DNA of 64,000 bases from Polyangiaceae bacterium. Its GTDB lineage: Bacteria > Myxococcota_A > Polyangia > Polyangiales > Polyangiaceae. Each line of letters opens with the position of its first letter. Positions within the stretch are counted from its first letter, which is position 1. This document shows, in pieces, positions 60,398 through 64,000 of this stretch. The notes below the pieces were generated by a model. It was not told where the DNA came from. It ran no database searches and worked only from the letters and a program-made list of their open reading frames with translations. The DNA lies in contig JADJRH010000011.1 in NCBI GenBank assembly GCA_016712345.1, positions 5,207,001 to 5,271,000 of the forward strand, in the 5' to 3' direction. The translations under genes and the position numbers were made by a program.

Positions 60398-60474
60398 GGG
60401 GCCCCTCCCTGAGCGAGCGAAGCGAGCGATTTGGGAGGGGCGGGCGGCGCGTCAGCGCCGACCGGGGGTGGGCA
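60398..60474 (-). repeat. 77-bp inverted repeat, right copy
   Basis: Reverse complement of the left copy at 58617-58693 with about three differences. Its outer end merges into the 24-bp tandem repeat array. Confidence 0.9.
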
Positions 60475-60750
60475 GCTCTTTTGACGGGTAGATGGGCAGC
60501 TCTTTTGACGGGTAGATGGGCAGCTCTTTTGACGGGTAGGTAGGCAGCTCTTTTGACGGGTAGATGGGCAGCTCTTTTGACGGGTAGGTAGGCAGCTCTT
60601 TTGACGGGTAGGTAGGCACCTCTCTTGGCGGGTAGGTAAACAGCTCTCTTGACGGGTAGGTGGGCACCTCTTTTGACGGGTAGGTAGACAGCTTTCTTGA
60701 CGGGTCGGCACCTCTTTTGACGGGTAGGTAGGCACCTCTTTTGACGACTG
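60471..60750. repeat. 24-bp tandem repeat, about 12 copies
   Basis: The unit contains TCTTTTGACGGGTAGATGGG plus CAGC; later copies vary at a few places (GGTAGGT, CACC instead of CAGC), and one copy is shortened near 60700. Most units include the GGGTAGA or GGGTAGG heptamer. On the minus strand an open frame would give an 8-residue repeat (YPSKELPT), but there is no start signal or domain, so I treat it as non-coding. It fills most of the 60328-60803 gap. Confidence 0.88.
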
Positions 60751-60803
60751 GACAGTCAGGTGGGTGGGCTTGCGGGGAGGCGGGGGCGTTCGCGTGGCGG
60801 CGT

Positions 60804-62648
60804 TCAGGGTGGTAGCATCTCGACAGGGAGCAGGCGGTCTTGGCGCGTGCCATCGCCGAGCTGGCCGTGTCGGTTCTGTCCCCAGGTCCAAACGCCGAAG
60901 CCGACGTTGTATATCACTGCTCCGTGGTCGGCAGCGGGGCCCTGAGAGAGCGCTTGGGCGGTGAGGGCTTGATTGCCGGGTCGGAATATTTGGACTGGAG
61001 TCCGCTGCACGGTGGGCGGGCCGTTTCGCTCGTCTCTGCCGTCGCCGATCACGCGTCCCCATGCCCACACGGAGCCATCCTGTTTGCGCGCAAAGAAGAA
61101 CTGTCTGCCGGCCCCGATCTCGACCACTTGACCGAGTCCCGGAATTTGTCCGGCCCGCGCGCGAATCGCGTTGGAGCGGTCGCCGAGCTGGCCCTGACGA
61201 TCATCGCCCCAGGCCCATACGGTGCCGTCGCTTCGGAGGGCGATGGAAGCGAATTGGCCGCCGGCAATCGCGGTGACGTTGTTCATGAAGGCGCCGGCGA
61301 CTGTGCGAATGCGTCCGGCCCGCGTGGCCCAGGGACTGGGAGCCTCGTCGCCGCACTCGCCGCCGGCGTTGGCTCCCCAGGCCCATACAGTGCCGTCGTC
61401 GCGCAAGCCGAGCGCACCGAAGTAGGCCGCGGAGATGGCCACGATGTTGGTCAGGTCGCCCCCATTCAACTGCTGGACGACGATGGGTCGATTGCGGTCG
61501 GTTCGCGTCCCGTCGCCGAGCTGTCCGAATGCGTTGCGTCCCCACGCGCGCACCTTCCCATCCGCTCCGAGCGCATAGCTGGTGTTGGCTCCGGCGGCGA
61601 CGTCTCCCATGCCGACGAGCGGTGTGTCGGCTGCCAGCATGACGGCGACGGGAGTGGCGGTGCCCGCCTGGTTGGGCCCGGTGCCGAGTTCGCCGGCCGC
61701 CGACGTTCCCCATGCCCAGACCGATCCGTCATTCGATTTGATCGCGAGCGCGTGGGCGTGGCCTTCTGCGATCTTGAATACGCCGTTGAAAGCTCCTCCG
61801 CCCGCGTTGCGCACCTGCACGAGCCGGTTTGCCGGTGTGGCCCCCACTTCCCAAACGGTGGAGTCTCCCATTTTGATGCCCGTGACGAAGGCTCCCCTTG
61901 CGACTTGGGCGGGCTGTAGATTTGGGGCGCCCGCTTGTTGGCAGAACAGGTCAGGGTCGCAATAATCTGCGGTTTCGGGATTGCCGTCGGCGCAATCGAC
62001 AGGTGCTCCTGCCACGCAATCGCCGCTAATGCAGGTGGCGCTCGCCCCGCACAGAGAGGCGCTCCAGCACTCGGTGCCGTCGGAGAGCGGCGTGTGGGAG
62101 CATTCGCCGCCTTCGGCGCACGCGTCTTGTGTACACGGATTGCCGTCGTCGCAGGGATCCCACTGGCAGATTCCGTCTAAGCAGGAGGTTTTTCCACACT
62201 CCGTATTCGGTCCACACGAGGCGCCGTCGTTGCCGGGAAAGGCCGCGCAACTCCCGTCTTCCAAACACACGTTGACGGTGCACGGATCGCCGTCTTCACA
62301 CACGACATAGGCGCAGGGATCGCCTCCTCCGCCGGCCCCCGCGTTGCCAGCGCTGCCGCCGGCGTTTCCTGAGCTGCCTCCCGCTGCGTTCCCGCCGGCT
62401 GGACTCCCGCCCATTCCGCCGGCCGAGTTGCCACCGGCTGCGTTCCCGCCGGCTGGACTCCCGCCCGTTCCGCCGGCCGAGTTGCCGCCCGTTCCGCCGG
62501 CCGAGTTGCCGCCCGTTGCCGTTGTCTTCACCCCTTCGGCCGCGATTGGCGAGCGACCTTCACCCAGGTGTTCTTGTTCGTGCCCGCACGCCCCGCTGGC
62601 CAACATCGTTGCGACGGCCAGCGCCGTTATCCACTTCGCTCGAACCAT
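60804..62648 (-). CDS. RCC1-repeat surface lipoprotein
   Basis: 614 residues from ATG 62648 (MVRAKWITALAVATM), which has GAAGGTAAG just upstream. Lipobox ASGAC gives the lipidated Cys at about 21. A Gly/Asn/Ala/Ser-rich linker (GGNSAGGTGG repeats, about 45-110) and a Cys-rich section (CEDGDPCTVNVC, CDDGNPCTQDAC, about 115-240) follow. The C-terminal ~370 residues are RCC1-type repeats with GSVWAWG, GTVWAWG and VWTWGQN, making a seven-bladed propeller. Likely exposed on the cell surface. A longer ORF to 62807 is rejected because it runs through a pseudogene remnant in another frame. Confidence 0.8.
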   Translation of the reverse strand: MVRAKWITALAVATMLASGACGHEQEHLGEGRSPIAAEGVKTTATGGNSAGGTGGNSAGGTGGSPAGGNAAGGNSAGGMGGSPAGGNAAGGSSGNAGGSAGNAGAGGGGDPCAYVVCEDGDPCTVNVCLEDGSCAAFPGNDGASCGPNTECGKTSCLDGICQWDPCDDGNPCTQDACAEGGECSHTPLSDGTECWSASLCGASATCISGDCVAGAPVDCADGNPETADYCDPDLFCQQAGAPNLQPAQVARGAFVTGIKMGDSTVWEVGATPANRLVQVRNAGGGAFNGVFKIAEGHAHALAIKSNDGSVWAWGTSAAGELGTGPNQAGTATPVAVMLAADTPLVGMGDVAAGANTSYALGADGKVRAWGRNAFGQLGDGTRTDRNRPIVVQQLNGGDLTNIVAISAAYFGALGLRDDGTVWAWGANAGGECGDEAPSPWATRAGRIRTVAGAFMNNVTAIAGGQFASIALRSDGTVWAWGDDRQGQLGDRSNAIRARAGQIPGLGQVVEIGAGRQFFFARKQDGSVWAWGRVIGDGRDERNGPPTVQRTPVQIFRPGNQALTAQALSQGPAADHGAVIYNVGFGVWTWGQNRHGQLGDGTRQDRLLPVEMLPP

Positions 62649-62701
62649 ATTCTTACCTTCGTTGCGAGTCGGGCTTCGGGCGTTCAACGGACTGTTGGAT
62701 C

Positions 62702-62770
62702 TCATACCCAACCCAAGGGCACCACTTTCACTGTCACCCCGTCGATCCGCGCCCTTGGGGAACCTTCTGC
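62702..62770 (-). pseudogene. Remnant of the 3' end of an ATPase/nuclease gene copy
   Basis: On the minus strand these bases read IDGVTVKVVPLGWV and a stop, identical in protein to the last 14 residues of the gene at 58741-60327, at about 85 percent DNA identity. Just upstream, TTCCCCAAGG corresponds to ATCCCCAAGG of that gene with about 12 bases lost. It shows that a second copy once lay here on the opposite strand. Confidence 0.72.
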
Positions 62771-62830
62771 CCAATGTGAAGTACCCCACCCCCCCGAGAC
62801 ATTTCAATTCAGCAACAGCGGCTTTTCAGG

Positions 62831-63703
62831 TCAGTTCACCTGCAAGGTAATCCGCGCATCAATCCCCAAATCGCTGCTGTTTAACACCGCCTGGTGCACC
62901 TCAATCGCCAGCACATTCTTCCCATCCACAAGCAGCGACGGATTCACGTCAAACGGTATAAAAAACCCTTCTTCACCCGCCTCCAAGATCTGCGACGCGA
63001 GTGTACTCGTTGTGATCGTTCCGCTCGGCATATTCCAACGCACCCACTCATTACCATTCAGGTATACCACCGCACCGTCATCAACCTTGAGTTCAATTGA
63101 CGCGGACAGCACAGCGGCCGCGTTGGCCACATCAAACGTTGTCCGAAACCACGTCGACGGATACTTTGAGCTGGAGTCTGGACCAAACCCGATCGTCGTC
63201 GAAATGTACGCATCCCCAAACCCAAGCGGCGCAACCCCCGACGGCCACATCGTGTCGTCAAACCCTGAATTCAACCATCCCGGCACAAGCGTCCCTTGGT
63301 CCCAATACCTGTAAACGCTTTCTTCCGGTAGAACCACCACCGCCACAGGCCCGCCTGAACTCGACGAGCTGGTAGAGCTTGAACTGCTCGAAGTGGAGGT
63401 GCTCGTTGAAGTGCTGCTGCTTGTCGAACTGGTAGAACTGCTGCTGCTTGTTGAACTGGTAGAACTGCTTGAGCTGGAGCTGCTTGTTGAACTGCTCGAA
63501 CTGGAGCTGCTTGTTGAACTGCTTGAGCTGATGCTGCTTGAACTGGAGCTGGAGCTGCTGCTGGAGCTGGAGCTGATGCTCGAACTCAAACCACCCATGC
63601 CGCCACCGCCGGATCCACCGCCGCCGGCGCCCGGGCCGGACGATACTTCCACAATTGAGCCACACCCAGAAAGGGCGAACAGACCCAACGGCAGCGCCCA
63701 CAT
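62831..63703 (-). CDS. Surface lipoprotein with Ser-rich linker
   Basis: About 290 residues from ATG 63703 (MWALPLGLFALSGCGS); the frame is open to 63880, so starts at 63853 or 63880 are possible. Lipobox ALSGC, then Gly-rich and a ~90-residue Ser/Thr linker encoded by low-complexity DNA at 63360-63590. The C-terminal ~160 residues (YRYWDQGTLVPGWLNSGFDD, ..PSGVAPLGFGDAYISTT, TWFRTTFDV, GKNVLAIEVHQ) form a beta-sandwich of the kind attached to secreted myxobacterial enzymes. Probably a binding protein at the surface. Bases 63881-64000 show no gene. Confidence 0.68.
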   Translation of the reverse strand: MWALPLGLFALSGCGSIVEVSSGPGAGGGGSGGGGMGGLSSSISSSSSSSSSSSSSSISSSSSTSSSSSSSSTSSSSSSSSTSSTSSSSSTSSTSSSTSTSTSTSSSSSSTSSSSSGGPVAVVVLPEESVYRYWDQGTLVPGWLNSGFDDTMWPSGVAPLGFGDAYISTTIGFGPDSSSKYPSTWFRTTFDVANAAAVLSASIELKVDDGAVVYLNGNEWVRWNMPSGTITTSTLASQILEAGEEGFFIPFDVNPSLLVDGKNVLAIEVHQAVLNSSDLGIDARITLQVN

Positions 63704-64000
63704 TGCAACGCGGCACACCCGTCGGAACGCCTCAGAACGTTCACCACGGGGGCCACGGGCCGTTGCCGATGCCGACGGTTTATCGAGAAAAGTCGCCGCA
63801 GCGACAGAGCGCGGGGCTTTGGACGACGAAGCGTTTGAAGAAGCGTAGGACATGGAGCGATACCAGGCAATTGCCCGCACGATGTCAAGCCTTATCTTTC
63901 ATCGCCGCAAACCAACAGCCGCAAAACCACACGCCGGCGCCGAAAAATGCCCCCGACGCCGCTTTGCTCTCTCCCCTTTACCCTGCATCTTAACGGCAAA

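Larger units (their letters stand above)
58617..60474 (+). mobile_element. 1.86-kb unit bounded by 77-bp inverted repeats around an ATPase/nuclease gene
   Basis: The unit has near-identical inverted ends, one gene and an intergenic element, and it interrupts the collar gene. There is no transposase, and no target duplication can be seen. A mobile cassette moved in trans, or an inversion/duplication through a dispersed repeat, would both explain it. Called from structure only. Confidence 0.45.

Noticed and set aside
60471..60750. CRISPR-like array
   Set aside because: The 24-bp units are directly adjacent without unique spacers, and no cas genes are in the window; it is a simple tandem repeat.
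60452..60853. Minus-strand repeat protein with YPSKELPT units
   Set aside because: It comes only from translating the tandem repeat; it has no ribosome site, overlaps the RCC1 gene's 3' end and has no domain.
60804..62807. Longer RCC1 protein starting at 62807
   Set aside because: The extra 53 residues read through the ATPase/nuclease remnant in another frame, and a signal peptide with lipobox plus ribosome site supports 62648.
63393..63848. Plus-strand Leu/Val/Glu-rich ORF
   Set aside because: The antisense reading of the Ser-rich linker DNA of the lipoprotein; low complexity only.

Overview
The window looks like chromosomal DNA of a large-genome myxobacterium, probably of the Polyangiales/Sorangiineae type (inference). 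The clues are GC-rich coding sequence, lipoproteins with long Ser-rich or Gly/Asn/Ala-rich linkers behind the lipobox, RCC1 and delta-60 repeat surface proteins, a Uma2-family protein, a Ser/Thr-kinase-type AAA/TPR protein, and a type VI secretion (T6SS) cargo cluster made of VgrG, DUF2169, DUF3540, DUF4150 and pentapeptide-repeat genes. No rRNA, tRNA or CRISPR array was recognised.

Layout. 1-5.1 kb: the 3' part of an AAA/TPR signalling protein, then a translationally coupled methyltransferase and His-box membrane oxygenase. 5.3-13.5 kb: an island on the minus strand holding a HEPN protein with two Rx4H motifs, a 1706-residue fusion of a GT4 glycosyltransferase to a STAND-like ATPase with a long helical-repeat tail, and a DUF1835-like protein coupled to a small putative lipoprotein. 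I read this as a candidate anti-phage or conflict locus. 14.0-36.8 kb: one long minus-strand T6SS accessory and effector cluster. In transcription order it has DUF2169, pentapeptide proteins, DUF3540, DUF4150 (PAAR-like), a second DUF2169-pentapeptide gene, a linear-motif protein, DUF4280 (PAAR-like), VgrG with a C-terminal extension, and a linker protein. It ends with three phospholipase D (PLD) units, one truncated, alternating with four related membrane proteins (candidate immunity), and an R2K-type ATP-grasp enzyme. No T6SS sheath, tube, baseplate or ClpV gene is present here.

37.1-49.2 kb: a Uma2 protein, a copper-radical oxidase fused to a Trp-rich propeller, a second VgrG operon with two unknown cargo genes, a sigma-70-like factor with a coupled small protein, a TrkA-type double-RCK protein, and a delta-60 lipoprotein. 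49.7-57.2 kb: a four-gene operon whose three junctions are all 4-nt (A/G)TGA overlaps. It encodes a soluble AAA ATPase, a TPR-ATPase with a STAND-like N-terminus, an AAA_35-like ATPase with one membrane segment and a large extracytoplasmic domain, and a lipoprotein-like protein. It is a second candidate novel system, possibly joining the envelope to cytoplasmic ATPases.

57.3-64 kb: an OB-fold exported protein, then a phage-tail-collar gene cut by a 1.86-kb unit. That unit has near-identical 77-bp inverted ends around an AAA ATPase/PD-(D/E)XK-type gene. A 24-bp tandem repeat follows, then an RCC1 lipoprotein, a decayed 3' remnant of a second ATPase/nuclease copy, and a Ser-linker lipoprotein.

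Two sequence-level signals run through the window. One is a dispersed roughly 36-nt intergenic element with an inverted-repeat core (GTTCAC..GTGAAC), seen seven times. The other is a frequent heptamer GGGTAGA/TCTACCC, which I did not find in the 5.4-13.7 kb island. Both DUF2169-pentapeptide junctions carry an apparent frameshift at a short T-run.
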